Shown one piece after another: positions 15,907-25,780 of a stretch of DNA of 64,000 nucleotides. Made by a program: the position numbers and the translations under genes. Below the pieces are notes generated by a model. That model did not search any database, was not told the origin of the DNA, and saw nothing but the letters and a program-made list of their open reading frames with translations. This DNA comes from Pseudomonadota bacterium (GTDB lineage Bacteria > Pseudomonadota > Alphaproteobacteria > Rhizobiales > Xanthobacteraceae), in the NCBI GenBank assembly GCA_023386885.1, contig JAEWIX010000064.1, positions 1-64,000 of the forward strand, written 5' to 3'. The stretch's first letter is position 1; every line of letters starts with the position of its first letter.

Positions 15907-17136
15907 TTACTTCTTCTTCAAGAGCGGGCAGGGATTGCTCTCGAGCGGCACCGCCACGTCCTTCGGGTCGAGCTTTGCGACCAGCTTGTAGTAGTCCCAC
16001 GGTCCCTTCGATTCCTCGGGCTTCTTTACCTCGAAGAGATAGGCAGGGACCATGCGACGGCCGTCGGCGCGGATCTCGCTCTTGCCGAACAGATCGTCCT
16101 CAACGACGGTTTCCTTCATCTTGGCGACGATTTTAGCGCCGTCATGCGAATTTCCGCCCATCGCTTCCAGCACCTTGAGATAGTGCCGAACCGCCGCGTA
16201 GACACCGGCCTGGGTCATCGAGGGGTATGCGTGCTTCGAGGCTTTTTCGGAGAAACGCTTCGACCACGCGCGGGTCTTGTCGTTCAAGTCCCAGTAGAAG
16301 GATTCAGTGAAGTTCAGACCGTTGGCGGTCTTCAGGCCGAGCGAGTGCACGTCATTGATGAACAACAGCAAGGCGGCCAGCTTCTGGCCATGCGAGACGA
16401 TACCGAACTCCGCTGCCTGTTTGATGGCGTTGGTGGTATCGCCGCCTGCATTGGCGAGGCCGATGACCTTGGCTTTCGAGGCTTGCGCCTGCAACAGGAA
16501 CGACGAGAAATCAGCGGTGTTGATCGGATGCTTGACACTGCCGAGCACCTTGCCGCCATTTGCGGTGATGACTGCCGTAGCGTCGCGCTCCATCGCATGA
16601 CCAAACGCATAATCCGCGGTCAAGAAGAACCACGTATCGCCGCCGGCCTTGGTCAGCGCCTTGCTGGTGCCGTTCGCCAGCATGTAGGTGTCGTAAGTAA
16701 ACGACAGCGTGTTGGGCGAGCAGGCCTTGCCGGTCAGGTCGGCGGTCGCCGCACCGGAGTTGAGCATGACGATGTTCTTCTCGCGCACCAGATTGTTGAC
16801 GGCGAGCGCGACGCCGGAATTCGGCGTGTCAGTGATCATGTCGACCTTGTCGACGTCGATCCACTGACGCGCGACGTTGACGCCGACGTCGGGCTTGTTC
16901 TGGTGATCGCCGGCGAGGACATCGATTTTCCAGCCCTTCGCGAGCAGGCCGGAATCCTCGACGGCCATCTTCGCGGCCACAACCGAATTCGGTCCACCGA
17001 TATCGGCGTAGAGGCTCGACATGTCGTTGAGCACGCCGATCTTGACAGTCTTGTCCAAAGCGAAGGCTGAAGTTGTTGCGCCGAGGGCGGCCAGCATGAT
17101 GGCCACAATTCCGCAACGCGTGACGATTGTCCGCAT
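15907..17136 (-). CDS. Periplasmic substrate-binding protein, LivK-like (branched-chain amino acid ABC type)
   Basis: A 409-aa exported binding protein of the Leu/Ile/Val-binding fold. A signal peptide (MRTIVTRCGIVAIMLAALGA, cleaved near TSAFA) precedes KTVKIGVLNDMSSLYADIGG, the usual first strand with a ligand-contacting loop. Residues near 75-90 (VGVNVARQWIDVDKVDMI) and 215-260 fit the type I periplasmic-binding-protein lobes. An AAGGAGAG site lies 3 bases before the ATG at 17136; the upstream in-frame ATG was rejected. No permease or ATPase gene is adjacent, so it is an orphan binding protein. The ligand may be an aromatic or other carboxylate rather than an amino acid. Confidence 0.88.
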   Translation of the reverse strand: MRTIVTRCGIVAIMLAALGATTSAFALDKTVKIGVLNDMSSLYADIGGPNSVVAAKMAVEDSGLLAKGWKIDVLAGDHQNKPDVGVNVARQWIDVDKVDMITDTPNSGVALAVNNLVREKNIVMLNSGAATADLTGKACSPNTLSFTYDTYMLANGTSKALTKAGGDTWFFLTADYAFGHAMERDATAVITANGGKVLGSVKHPINTADFSSFLLQAQASKAKVIGLANAGGDTTNAIKQAAEFGIVSHGQKLAALLLFINDVHSLGLKTANGLNFTESFYWDLNDKTRAWSKRFSEKASKHAYPSMTQAGVYAAVRHYLKVLEAMGGNSHDGAKIVAKMKETVVEDDLFGKSEIRADGRRMVPAYLFEVKKPEESKGPWDYYKLVAKLDPKDVAVPLESNPCPLLKKK

Positions 17137-17385
17137 GATCTCTCCTTGGGTTCCGACGGGTATGCCGTCTTGCGCGGCTTGTCCCGACATCTTGGTGATT
17201 GACGACTGCCTTCCGCGCCGGCCTCAGCGCCTGAAACGCTGGTGCCGGACGGTAAGCGGCTGCATCACATCACAACCAGGAACCGCCGTCCATTCTGGAA
17301 ATGCCAGCGCGATCATCGAACGCGACAAAAGATTGCCGCGACCGGCTCAGTCCGGCGTCGATCGGCGGAACCGGCAAGTCCGCGT

Positions 17386-17760
17386 CTAATTGGCGCGGGA
17401 CCACGTTGTCGATTTACAGATCACGCTCATGACGCAACCTGCGGTGGTGAGGGTGTCGCCGCTTAGGGTCATCTTGCCGGTATAGGTCTTGCCGTCTTCG
17501 GGGTTGAAGGCACTGCCGCTCCAGGCGTTGTCGCCGCTTGGCTTCATGTCGAAGAACACGCGCTGACCGACCTTGGCCTTAGGATCGGCACCGGGCTTCA
17601 GCCAGACGATATGGCCGCAGATCGATGCACCGCACTTGCTGAACTTGACCTTGGAGGCGCCGGTGTCACGGAGCCAGGTGCCGGACACATCGGCGGCGAA
17701 TGAGGGACCGGCGATGCCGGTGAAAACGAGGGCAATGACGAGGGCAAACAGGCGGCGCAT
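17386..17760 (-). CDS. DUF2147 family exported protein
   Basis: A 124-aa protein with a signal peptide (MRRLFALVIALVFTGIAGPS, cleaved near FAA) and a DUF2147 domain: VSGTWLRDTGASKVKF, then CGASICGHIVWL, DMKPSG and NPEDGKTYTGKMTLSGDTL, ending GCVMSVICKSTTW. The paired cysteines (SKCGASICG and GCVMSVIC) would form disulfides in the periplasm. The frame is open upstream into the antisense of the SDR gene, but the ATG at 17760 with AAAGGA upstream gives the signal peptide. The family's role is not established; it often appears as a small stress-related or metabolic exported protein. Confidence 0.85.
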   Translation of the reverse strand: MRRLFALVIALVFTGIAGPSFAADVSGTWLRDTGASKVKFSKCGASICGHIVWLKPGADPKAKVGQRVFFDMKPSGDNAWSGSAFNPEDGKTYTGKMTLSGDTLTTAGCVMSVICKSTTWSRAN

Positions 17761-17861
17761 GGCGACATTCCTTTCCCGATCCGGCAAACGGCATGACGGA
17801 ATGTCGCATTGTGGCTGCGGCAATTGATGGCGGCAAGATATCCTGATCGGGCCGCGCAGAT

Positions 17862-18617
17862 TCAGTCCGTCGCCGCGACGAGGGGATCGTGGAACGCCAT
17901 CAGTGATCGGGATGGGTAGTGATAGAGTTTGCCGCTTTCGGCCCACTCCGGCATGCACATCGGCACGATGAAGTCCGCGGCTTGTTCGGCAGTGTCCAAG
18001 GTCAGCGGGTCTTCGCCCGGAAACACTTGTGCGCGCATCCGGGTGCGGATCGGGCCGGGGCTGAACAGGTTGACTTTGATCGAGGTGATGGCACTTTCGG
18101 CGGCCCACACACGCACCAACGCATCCAGCGCCGCCTTGGAGGCGGCATAGGGGCCGAGATAGGCGTTCGCCTTGTTGGCGATACCCGATGTGACGAACAC
18201 CGCGCGCCCGGCGTCGGATTGCCGCAACAGCGGCTCCATGCAGCGGATCAACTGGAAGTTTGCGGTGACGTTCACCGCGATCACATCGGTCCACTGCTTG
18301 AGTTCTATATCCCCCAGCGGCGACGAGGGCCCGGCAACGCCGGCGTTGCCGACGAGGATATCGAGCTTGCCGTGGCGTTCGTGCAGCGCCGCGCCGAGCC
18401 GGGCAATGCCTTCGGAATCCGTCATGTTGAGCGGCACCAGGGTGGCGCTACCGCCGACGGCACGGATCGCGTCATCAAGCTCCTCGAGCCCGCCCTGGGT
18501 GCGGGCGACTGCCACGATATGCGCGCCGGCTTTGGCCAGCGCCAGCGCTGCCGCGTAGCCGATTCCGCGCGAGGCGCCGGTGACGAGGGCGAGACGAGAG
18601 GCAAGGGGCTTTGTCAT
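17862..18617 (-). CDS. SDR family oxidoreductase
   Basis: Classical short-chain dehydrogenase of 251 aa. The NAD(P) motif TGASRGIG is at residues 14-21, NAG near residue 90, a Ser near 144 and YAASK near 157, so the catalytic triad is complete. Arg in VARTQGG after the second strand suggests NADP preference. It is divergent from the GNAT gene at 18668, with only 50 bp between starts. The substrate is unknown; some relatives are annotated as 3-oxoacyl reductases, but this is not the fabG of the fatty-acid cluster at 34 kb. Confidence 0.88.
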   Translation of the reverse strand: MTKPLASRLALVTGASRGIGYAAALALAKAGAHIVAVARTQGGLEELDDAIRAVGGSATLVPLNMTDSEGIARLGAALHERHGKLDILVGNAGVAGPSSPLGDIELKQWTDVIAVNVTANFQLIRCMEPLLRQSDAGRAVFVTSGIANKANAYLGPYAASKAALDALVRVWAAESAITSIKVNLFSPGPIRTRMRAQVFPGEDPLTLDTAEQAADFIVPMCMPEWAESGKLYHYPSRSLMAFHDPLVAATD

Positions 18618-18667
18618 GGAAAGGGCGCTTTGTGCTAGGACCAGAGGGATAAGGAGTTCGGCGCGTT

Positions 18668-19198
18668 ATGCCTGAATTATCTCTCGAAGCCAAAGGGCAA
18701 TGGCGACCGATGGTCGCCGCCGACCTGCCGGGTGTGCTGGCGGTGGCGGACAGTGTTCATCCGACATTTCCGGAGGATGGTGTCGTCTTTGAGGAGCGGC
18801 TGCGGCTATATCCGATCGGCTGTCTGGCCTTCAGTTCGGGAGAAGACATCCTCGGTTATGCTGTCAGCCATCCATGGCGCGCCTATGATCCGCCGGCGCT
18901 GAATGCACGGCTCGGCGAACTGCCGCGTCAACCAGAAACCTACTACATTCATGACGTCGCGCTCCTTCCGGAGTTGCGCGGCACCGGCGCGGCCGCGCTG
19001 GTCGTGGCGCTGCTGCTGGCGCGCGCGCAGAAGGAAGTGTTGCCATCTGTTTCACTGGTCGCCGTCAACAACTCCGTGGGTTTCTGGGAGCGTCACGGCT
19101 TTCGTAACGTCGCGTCGCAGAAGGTCGTCAATGCTACGCTGGCTCGTAAGCTGCGGGGCTATGACGAGGCGGCGGTCTTCATGGTCAGGCAGCTTTGA
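18668..19198 (+). CDS. GNAT family N-acetyltransferase
   Basis: A 176-aa GNAT protein. The acetyl-CoA loop is in IHDVALLPELRGTGAAALVVALLLA near residues 96-120, and the final strand pattern is VNNSVGFWERHGFRNV near residues 135-150. It overlaps the next gene by a TTGA if that gene uses its TTG, so the two are probably co-transcribed. Its substrate is unknown. Confidence 0.85.
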   Translation: MPELSLEAKGQWRPMVAADLPGVLAVADSVHPTFPEDGVVFEERLRLYPIGCLAFSSGEDILGYAVSHPWRAYDPPALNARLGELPRQPETYYIHDVALLPELRGTGAAALVVALLLARAQKEVLPSVSLVAVNNSVGFWERHGFRNVASQKVVNATLARKLRGYDEAAVFMVRQL

Positions 19199-19206
19199 CC
19201 AACCCC

Positions 19207-19866
19207 ATGCCAGCACATGATGCATCGACGCAGATCGTGAACCTCTACGAGCGACACGCACGCGCGTTCGATCGTGAGCGCGGCAAAAACTTGTTCGAGC
19301 GCAACTGGCTCGACCGCTTTCGCGCAGTCGCCGGCGCGGGGACGTCCATCCTGGATATCGGATGCGGATCGGGTGAGCCGATCGCACGCTATCTCATCTC
19401 AGGCGGGCACGATGTCACCGGCATCGATTCATCGGAGACAATGATCGCGCTGTGCCGGGAGCGTTTTCCAGCGCAGTCCTGGATAGTTGCCGATATGCGT
19501 AGCCTCGATCTTGGCCGTCGTTTCCATGGCATTCTGGCGTGGGACAGTTTCTTTCATCTCACGCAAGACGAGCAAAGAGCGATATTCGCGGTCTTTGCTA
19601 TGCACATAGCGAATGGCGGCGCCTTGATGTTCACCAGCGGTCCACGCGCGGGAGAGGCGATTGGTTCGTATCAGGGAGAGCCGCTCTACCACGCCAGCCT
19701 CGATCCCGAGGAGTACCGGCATTTACTCGCGGCACACGGCTTCGACATTGTCGACCACGCCGCAGAAGATGCGACGTGCGGAGACCATACCGTCTGGCTG
19801 GCGCGAAAAGCGCGAGACGCTACGCCGTCGTCGGCAGAGTCAGATGATTGCTGCCAACCCGATTAA
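19207..19866 (+). CDS. Class I SAM-dependent methyltransferase
   Basis: A 219-aa small-molecule or biomolecule methyltransferase. The SAM-binding motif I is SILDIGCGSGEPIARYL near residues 46-62, motif II GIDSSETMIALCRERFP near 70-86, and VADMRSLDLGRRFHGILAWDSFFHL marks motif III/IV. The start is uncertain: a TTG at 19195 overlaps the previous stop and has AGG 5 bases upstream, while the ATG at 19207 lacks a good ribosome site. It is paired with the upstream GNAT gene and convergent with purF (4-bp overlap). The target is unknown. Confidence 0.82.
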   Translation: MPAHDASTQIVNLYERHARAFDRERGKNLFERNWLDRFRAVAGAGTSILDIGCGSGEPIARYLISGGHDVTGIDSSETMIALCRERFPAQSWIVADMRSLDLGRRFHGILAWDSFFHLTQDEQRAIFAVFAMHIANGGALMFTSGPRAGEAIGSYQGEPLYHASLDPEEYRHLLAAHGFDIVDHAAEDATCGDHTVWLARKARDATPSSAESDDCCQPD

Positions 19867-21359
19867 CTCGCCTCCGCGAGCAGCGACAATTGCCGCGGCT
19901 GCGCTTCGGTCTGGTTGAGGTCGGTGAGTGGTGTCGGATACTCACCGGTGAAGCAGTGATCGGTGAATTTCGGCTGTGCCGGATCGCGACCCGGTTCGCC
20001 CATGGCGCGATAAATCCCGTCGACCGATAGGAAAGCCAGCGAGTCGGCACCGATGATGGCGCGCATTTCCTCAAGGCTATGGGTTGCCGCCAGCAAACCG
20101 GAACGGTCCGGCGTATCGATGCCGTAATAGTCCGGGTGCGTGATTGGCGGCGAGGCGATGCGGAAATGGACTTCGCGAGCGCCACCGTCGCGCATCATCT
20201 TGACGATCTTCTTCGAGGTCGTGCCGCGCACGAGGCTGTCGTCGATCAGCACGATGCGCTTGCCTTCGATTGCTGCGCGGTTGGCGGAATGCTTCATGCG
20301 GACGCCGAGTTCGCGTACGCTCTGCGTCGGTTGGATGAAGGTCCGGCCGACATAGTGATTGCGGATGATGCCGAGCTCATAGGGGATGCCGGCGGTCTGA
20401 CTATAGCCGAGTGCGGCGGGCACGCCGGAATCCGGGACAGGAACCACCACATCGGCGGGAACGTGGCTTTCGTGCGCGAGTTGCGCGCCCATGGCCTTGC
20501 GCACAGCGTAGACCGAACGACCGCCAACCACGGAATCCGGCCGCGCGAAATAGATGTACTCGAAAATGCAAGGGCGTGGAGACATCGGCGGGAAGGGCTT
20601 GTGGCTCTGCGCACCGTGATCGTCAAATACGATCACCTCGCCGGGTTCGATATCGCGGACGTATTTCGCGCCGATGATGTCGAGGGCGCAAGTCTCCGAC
20701 GCCAGGATCGGGCTGCCGTCCAGTTCGCCCAACACCAGCGGACGGATGCCGAGCGGATCGCGTGCACCGATCAGTTTCTTGTTGGTCAGCGAGACCAGCG
20801 CGTAGGCGCCTTCGATGGTTCGCAAGGCTTCGATATATCGATCAATGAAGCGATTGCGCTGCGAGTGTGCGACAAGATGCAGGATCACTTCGGTATCGGT
20901 GGTCGACTGCATCATCGCGCCGCCACGGACCAGCTCTCGACGCAGCGTCAGGCCATTGGTGAGGTTGCCGTTGTGAGCAACGGCAAAGCCACCCGCGTTG
21001 AGTTCGGCGAATAGCGGCTGCACGTTGCGCAGGATGGTTTCGCCGGTCGTGGAATAGCGGGTGTGGCCGATGGCGGCGGGGCCGGGAAGTCGGTCGATCA
21101 CGTCGCGACGGGAGAATGTGTCACCGACCAGGCCAAGCCGCCGTTCGGAATGAAAGCGCTCGCCGTCAAAGGAGACGATGCCGGCGGCTTCCTGCCCGCG
21201 ATGCTGCAAGGCATGGAGCCCGAGTGCTGTGATGGCGGCGGCATCGGGATGGCCGAAGATGCCGAACACGCCGCATTTCTCGCGCAGCGTATCGTCATGC
21301 TGGTGAACGTCGGACGGAGGGGCGGCGGCAAGTTGCGGAGGGGTCTGCATCTCGTCCAT
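19863..21359 (-). CDS. purF: Amidophosphoribosyltransferase
   Basis: First enzyme of purine synthesis: it converts PRPP and glutamine to 5-phosphoribosylamine. At 498 aa, it has a short propeptide ending TLREKC, where Cys29 would become the catalytic N-terminal nucleophile after cleavage. The glutaminase part shows GLHALQHRGQEAAG and HNGNLTN, and the PRPP loop is RIVLIDDSLVRGTTSKK near residues 355-371. It lies 41 bp downstream of cvpA, the widespread cvpA-purF order. purM and purN are 36 kb away. Confidence 0.96.
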   Translation of the reverse strand: MDEMQTPPQLAAAPPSDVHQHDDTLREKCGVFGIFGHPDAAAITALGLHALQHRGQEAAGIVSFDGERFHSERRLGLVGDTFSRRDVIDRLPGPAAIGHTRYSTTGETILRNVQPLFAELNAGGFAVAHNGNLTNGLTLRRELVRGGAMMQSTTDTEVILHLVAHSQRNRFIDRYIEALRTIEGAYALVSLTNKKLIGARDPLGIRPLVLGELDGSPILASETCALDIIGAKYVRDIEPGEVIVFDDHGAQSHKPFPPMSPRPCIFEYIYFARPDSVVGGRSVYAVRKAMGAQLAHESHVPADVVVPVPDSGVPAALGYSQTAGIPYELGIIRNHYVGRTFIQPTQSVRELGVRMKHSANRAAIEGKRIVLIDDSLVRGTTSKKIVKMMRDGGAREVHFRIASPPITHPDYYGIDTPDRSGLLAATHSLEEMRAIIGADSLAFLSVDGIYRAMGEPGRDPAQPKFTDHCFTGEYPTPLTDLNQTEAQPRQLSLLAEAS

Positions 21360-21400
21360 CGCGCCTCACTTTCGAGGGACTCAACGTCCCTTCAAGACAA

Positions 21401-22033
21401 CTAGCGGCTTGCGGGTTTGCCGTCGATCAATTGTTTCAGGCTGTCCCGCGCGGGTTTCGAGTATCCGTCGTTGGAACCGGGATTCGCCGGTTCAGCGTCG
21501 GTTTGCTCGTCCTCGGGCTTGGTCTTCTTGAATCTCTTCAAGATGGTGTTCTCGGGGTCGTCCGGCAAGAGCGACATCAGCCAATCGCCGGTCGATTGCA
21601 ACATGGTTAGCGATTTGGCGTTGGAGATCCAGTCGGGCCGCTGTTTCGCAGGCACCAGCCACGCGAAGAACAGGAACGCTACCACGACGATCAAGAGGCC
21701 GCGCGCCAGCCCGAACAGAAAGCCCAGGGTGCGGTCGAGCGCACCGATGCGGGAATCCAAAATCATGTCCGAGATGCGGACCGTGATGATCGATACGACA
21801 ATCAGCGTGGCGATGAAGACCCCGGCGATGACTGCGATGCTCGCGAGGGTGTCGCTGGTGATGTAGGTTTTCGCGGTCGGCAGCAGCTTCTGGTAGGAAT
21901 ACAGCGTCACCAGCGCGGCGGTGCCCCAGGCCGCGATCGACAGGATTTCGCGCATGAAGCCGCGGACCATAGCGAGCAGGCCCGAGATCAACATCACCGC
22001 GAGCAGCACAAGATCGAGGATCGTTATCGGCAT
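21401..22033 (-). CDS. cvpA: CvpA family inner-membrane protein
   Basis: A 210-aa membrane protein with four hydrophobic segments (residues 5-25, 30-45, 65-85 and 105-125) followed by a hydrophilic C-terminal tail rich in charged residues (KRFKKTKPEDEQTDAEPANP). The N-terminal pattern ILDLVLLAVMLISGLLAMVRGF is typical of CvpA (colicin V production). It lies between radA and purF on the same strand. The family affects envelope stress tolerance and purine-operon structure; its molecular role is unknown. The tail is longer than in E. coli CvpA. Confidence 0.9.
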   Translation of the reverse strand: MPITILDLVLLAVMLISGLLAMVRGFMREILSIAAWGTAALVTLYSYQKLLPTAKTYITSDTLASIAVIAGVFIATLIVVSIITVRISDMILDSRIGALDRTLGFLFGLARGLLIVVVAFLFFAWLVPAKQRPDWISNAKSLTMLQSTGDWLMSLLPDDPENTILKRFKKTKPEDEQTDAEPANPGSNDGYSKPARDSLKQLIDGKPASR

Positions 22034-22180
22034 CGGCTGGTCAGGTCCGCTCTCAAATCCGGAAAACCGCGAATCGGTGCGGCATGTGACAGTCTACGTG
22101 ATGGCGCTGTAGTGCGTCGCCCAAACAAGTTCCCGCGCGCCGGTTGTATAGCGAGGACCGCAGCAGAGGTCACGCCCGGT

Positions 22181-23668
<1,488 letters not shown>

Positions 23669-23686
23669 GGATTGAGGTTCGCCGGA

Positions 23687-24418
23687 TCAGGTCGCGTGAG
23701 TCGCATTCCAGAGCATTGATAGGCCGGCGAGCAGCATGATGCCATCCATCACCAGCCGGAACACGTTGGGATCGAGCTTGAGGACGAACCGTTTGGCGAT
23801 GAAGGCGCCGAACATCAGCGACGATCCGGCGATCAGGCCTTTAAGGAAGACCGCCGCGTCGAGGGCGCCGAAACGCTCGAAGGTTACTGATTTGCTCAGG
23901 TAGAGCCCGAGCGAACTGGCGGCTTCGGTGGCGAGAAACGCACCCTTGGTCAGGCCGTAAAACAGGAATAGCGGAACGCTCAGCGGTCCGGTCGAAACCA
24001 CGATGCCGGTCAGGTAGCCAATCACGGCGCCGCCAAGCGCAAGATGCCAAAGCGTGATTTTGATGTCGCGTTTCGCCAACCAGTGGCGGGCCGGCACCAT
24101 GGCCATCAGGAACAGGCCGATCGCGATATCGACCGCGCGCGACGGCAACACCAGCAGCGTCCGCGCTCCCAGCGCCGCTGCTGGAACGCCGGTGACCGAA
24201 TAAGCGGCGCAAGCCCGCCAATCCACCTCTCGCCACCACGCCACGATGCGCGACAGATTGGCCATGACCGCCGCGACGGCCATGATCGGCACAGCCTCCT
24301 TCGGGCCGAACTCGTAGACCAGCACGGGGATCAGCATGATCGATGAGCCCGTGCCCACGATGCCGCTGATGGTGCCGGCGACCAGTCCGACCGCAAGGAC
24401 GAAGAGATAAGCCAGCAC
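23687..24418 (-). CDS. TauE/SafE family sulfite exporter-like membrane protein
   Basis: A 243-aa polytopic membrane protein with about eight hydrophobic segments. The start FVLAVGLVAGTISGIVGTGSS (residues 6-26) and the second-half LTGIVVSTGPLSVPLFLF are the duplicated TauE/SafE motifs with Gly-rich turns. The GTG at 24418 is chosen because GGAGA lies about 9 bases upstream; the open frame extends 43 codons further without membrane character. It sits 18 bp upstream of radA. Transport of sulfonates or sulfite is the family guess; the substrate is unproven. Confidence 0.85.
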   Translation of the reverse strand: MLAYLFVLAVGLVAGTISGIVGTGSSIMLIPVLVYEFGPKEAVPIMAVAAVMANLSRIVAWWREVDWRACAAYSVTGVPAAALGARTLLVLPSRAVDIAIGLFLMAMVPARHWLAKRDIKITLWHLALGGAVIGYLTGIVVSTGPLSVPLFLFYGLTKGAFLATEAASSLGLYLSKSVTFERFGALDAAVFLKGLIAGSSLMFGAFIAKRFVLKLDPNVFRLVMDGIMLLAGLSMLWNATHAT

Positions 24419-24561
24419 GGATGGTCTCCGCGATTGATGCGCTGGAACGTGGCGGACGAATCTTTCCCGCTGTCGGCAGCCTAACCAACCCAAGTGTAGA
24501 GACGAACAGAAATCAAGATTGCGATGACGCTCGGTACACTCCGTCAACCAAAAGGCAAGGA

Positions 24562-25755
24562 TCAGGCCGATCCGCCCTTATAGACGCGGGCATAGCGATG
24601 CCCGAGGCTGGTCAGCACTTCATAGCCGATGGTGCCGAAATGGTGACCGAGTTCGTCCACCGTAATGCCGTCGCCCAGCAAGGTCACCATGTGACCACGA
24701 CGCGCGGCCTTCTCCGGCAGATCGGTGATGTCGATCGCAATCAGGTCCATCGAGATACGGCCGGCGATCGGACAACGCTTGCCGGCAACGATCACATCCG
24801 CGCTTCGGGTGCCGTCGGTGCTGCCGGCGGTGCGGAAATAGCCGTCGGCATAGCCGGTCGAAACGATAGCCAGCCGTGTTGGCCGCCGTGCTGTCCAGGT
24901 CGCGCCATAGCCGACCGTGTCGCCGCGCTCCACCTCGCGGACCTGGATGATGCGTGTTTTCAGATCGACCACCGGCCGCATCGGATTGTCGGCGTCCGGC
25001 GTCGGGTTGACGCCGTAAAGCGCTGCGCCCGGCCGCAGTAGATCGAACTGGAATTGGGACCCAAGGAAACAGCCAGAGGAATTGGCCAGCGATGCAGGGA
25101 CGCCAGTAAATTGCTGGGCGATCTCGCGGAAGTCCGTCAGCTGCCGAGCATTGAGCGGATGCTGCGGATTTTCCGCGCAAGCGAGGTGGCTCATCACCAG
25201 CGTAATGCCGTGGTCGCCGGCATGAATGCGCGGCAGGATTCCATGCGCATCCTGAAGTGTGAGTCCGAGCCGGTTCATGCCGGTGTCGATGTGGATCGCC
25301 GCCCCGCCGGACCAGCCGCTGCGGCGGCAGAACACGTCCCATTCGGCGAGTTCATTGAGATCGCCAATCACCGGCTGGCAGTTGAGCTCGGCAAAGACCT
25401 CGCCGCAGTTTTGGAAGCAGCCGCTGAGTACGTAGATGGTGGCCGACTTGGTTGCGGCGCGTGCGGCCCGCGCTTCATCTACTGTAGCGACAAAGAATGT
25501 CTTGCAGCCGGCGGCTGTCAGCGCACGCGCTACCGGCTCCGCCCCGCAGCCATAAGCGTTGGCCTTGACTACGGCGGAGCACTCGGAGGGCACACCCTGG
25601 CTTTCCAGCTTACGCCAGTTGGCGACGATGGCATCGAGATCGATGGTCAGGATGCCGGTCGCTGCAGCGGAAACGGTCGTATCGGGTGGCGGCGGTACCG
25701 TCTCCGCCGGTGTGGTCGGCGCGGTTGTTATCGCGGTGTCTGAGACCTGATCCAT
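24562..25755 (-). CDS. alr: Alanine racemase
   Basis: PLP enzyme giving D-alanine for peptidoglycan; 397 aa. The PLP lysine is in AVVKANAYGCG near residue 60, and the dimer-partner catalytic tyrosine is in TVGYGATW near residue 287. The first 35 residues are a Thr/Pro/Ala-rich leader (TTAPTTPAETVPPPPD) not found in standard Alr. The ATG at 25755 is the first sensible start, as upstream codons belong to the dnaB-alr gap. It follows dnaB by 25 bp, the usual dnaB-alr order in this group. Confidence 0.94.
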   Translation of the reverse strand: MDQVSDTAITTAPTTPAETVPPPPDTTVSAAATGILTIDLDAIVANWRKLESQGVPSECSAVVKANAYGCGAEPVARALTAAGCKTFFVATVDEARAARAATKSATIYVLSGCFQNCGEVFAELNCQPVIGDLNELAEWDVFCRRSGWSGGAAIHIDTGMNRLGLTLQDAHGILPRIHAGDHGITLVMSHLACAENPQHPLNARQLTDFREIAQQFTGVPASLANSSGCFLGSQFQFDLLRPGAALYGVNPTPDADNPMRPVVDLKTRIIQVREVERGDTVGYGATWTARRPTRLAIVSTGYADGYFRTAGSTDGTRSADVIVAGKRCPIAGRISMDLIAIDITDLPEKAARRGHMVTLLGDGITVDELGHHFGTIGYEVLTSLGHRYARVYKGGSA

Positions 25756-25780
25756 GATCGCTGATGCTATCAGTTTTGGT

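Noticed and set aside
15862..17070. A 402-codon open frame opposite the LivK-like gene
   Set aside because: Antisense shadow of a high-GC gene; low-complexity Arg/His/Gly text, no domain, while the other strand encodes a complete binding protein.
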